Shown here: in pieces, positions 39,040 through 39,179 of the stretch
How positions within the stretch are numbered: position 1 is the first letter of the stretch
Layout of the letters: every line of letters starts with the position of its first letter
DNA from: Acetobacteraceae bacterium
Lineage (GTDB): Bacteria; Pseudomonadota; Alphaproteobacteria; Acetobacterales; Acetobacteraceae
DNA: 39,179 nucleotides
Direction: 5' to 3'
Assembly: GCA_947474705.1 (NCBI GenBank)
Contig: CANJJS010000046.1
Coordinates: 1 to 39,179, forward strand
Made by a program: the position numbers and the translations under genes
Notes under the pieces: generated by a model
What the model was told of the DNA's origin: nothing
Database searches by the model: none
Seen by the model: only the letters and a program-made list of their open reading frames with translations

Positions 39040-39179
39040 TTACCCATAAACCTCAGCTAACTTCAGGAGCCTGTATGGCATCGGCGGGGTCCGCGCGGCG
39101 GCCCAGCAAAGGCGAGGCACCATGGCGGCGAGATCGTATCGCCGGTTGAAGCGATACTCGAACTCGGCGAGGTAACGCG
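39034..39179 (-). mobile_element. right portion of an IS1595/ISXO2-type insertion sequence
   Basis: The element enters from the right edge and ends at the point where flippase similarity begins. The sequence across the transposase stop (GGGTAATCAGGAAATC on the minus strand) is a candidate terminal inverted repeat. The other end and any target duplication lie outside the window. Confidence 0.6.
39040..39179 (-). CDS. IS1595-family (ISXO2-like) transposase, C-terminal fragment in window
   Basis: The last 46 residues read RYLAEFEYRFNRRYDLAAM, then PRLCWAAARTPPMPYRLLKL and AEVYG before TAA. The pattern YLxEFxxRFNRR followed by TPPMPYRxL is the usual C-terminus of ISXO2-like transposases. The N-terminal part, including the catalytic region, lies beyond the right edge. 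Confidence 0.8.
   Translation of the reverse strand, partial: RYLAEFEYRFNRRYDLAAMVPRLCWAAARTPPMPYRLLKLAEVYG

Overview
This window is a GC-rich alphaproteobacterial chromosome segment. Several things point to the Rhodospirillales, probably Acetobacteraceae-like: the order of the ribosomal gene block, the DUF2336 and DUF29 families, SAM-domain cyclases with AAA and TPR regions, and split MaoC hydratases. This placement is inferred from gene families; no phylogeny was run.

Left part (1-12.2 kb). A SAM/class III cyclase/AAA/TPR protein runs off the left edge. Next come tRNA-Ala(CGC), a DUF2336-diguanylate cyclase pair on the minus strand, and tRNA-Thr(GGT). They are followed by a small membrane-anchored hypothetical protein, an NAD-dependent epimerase, a TPR/GT9-like glycosyltransferase broken by an in-frame TAA, a TIGR03032-type protein, an orphan Tat-exported family 5 solute-binding protein and a DUF29 protein.

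Centre (12.2-30.7 kb). All genes here are on the minus strand and form the str-S10-spc-alpha superblock: rpsL-rpsG-tuf, rpsJ to rpsQ, rplN to secY, adk, then rpsM-rpsK-rpoA-rplQ. There are two departures from the textbook layout. fusA is missing between rpsG and tuf. A TPR plus GT41 (SPINDLY/O-GlcNAc-transferase-like) gene sits between adk and rpsM, and a consensus-like promoter for rpsM follows its stop codon immediately. A consensus-like promoter and a leader of about 270 nt precede rpsL. A strong hairpin separates tuf from rpsJ. L5 carries a basic N-terminal extension of 55 residues.

Right part (30.7-39.2 kb). This is an envelope-polysaccharide and accessory region. A flippase and an FkbM methyltransferase lie directly upstream of the str operon. 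They are followed by a DUF2442 protein, a PPP-type phosphatase, two separate hotdog dehydratase genes, a second FkbM methyltransferase, a family 2 glycosyltransferase and a second flippase paralogous to the first. The second flippase lost its N-terminal third at the end of an IS1595/ISXO2-type transposase gene that runs off the right edge.

How they fit together. The centre makes the translation and secretion core. The flanks hold cyclic-nucleotide signalling and surface-glycan functions with visible decay (one nonsense mutation and one IS truncation). The most unusual object is the glycosyltransferase gene embedded in the ribosomal block.
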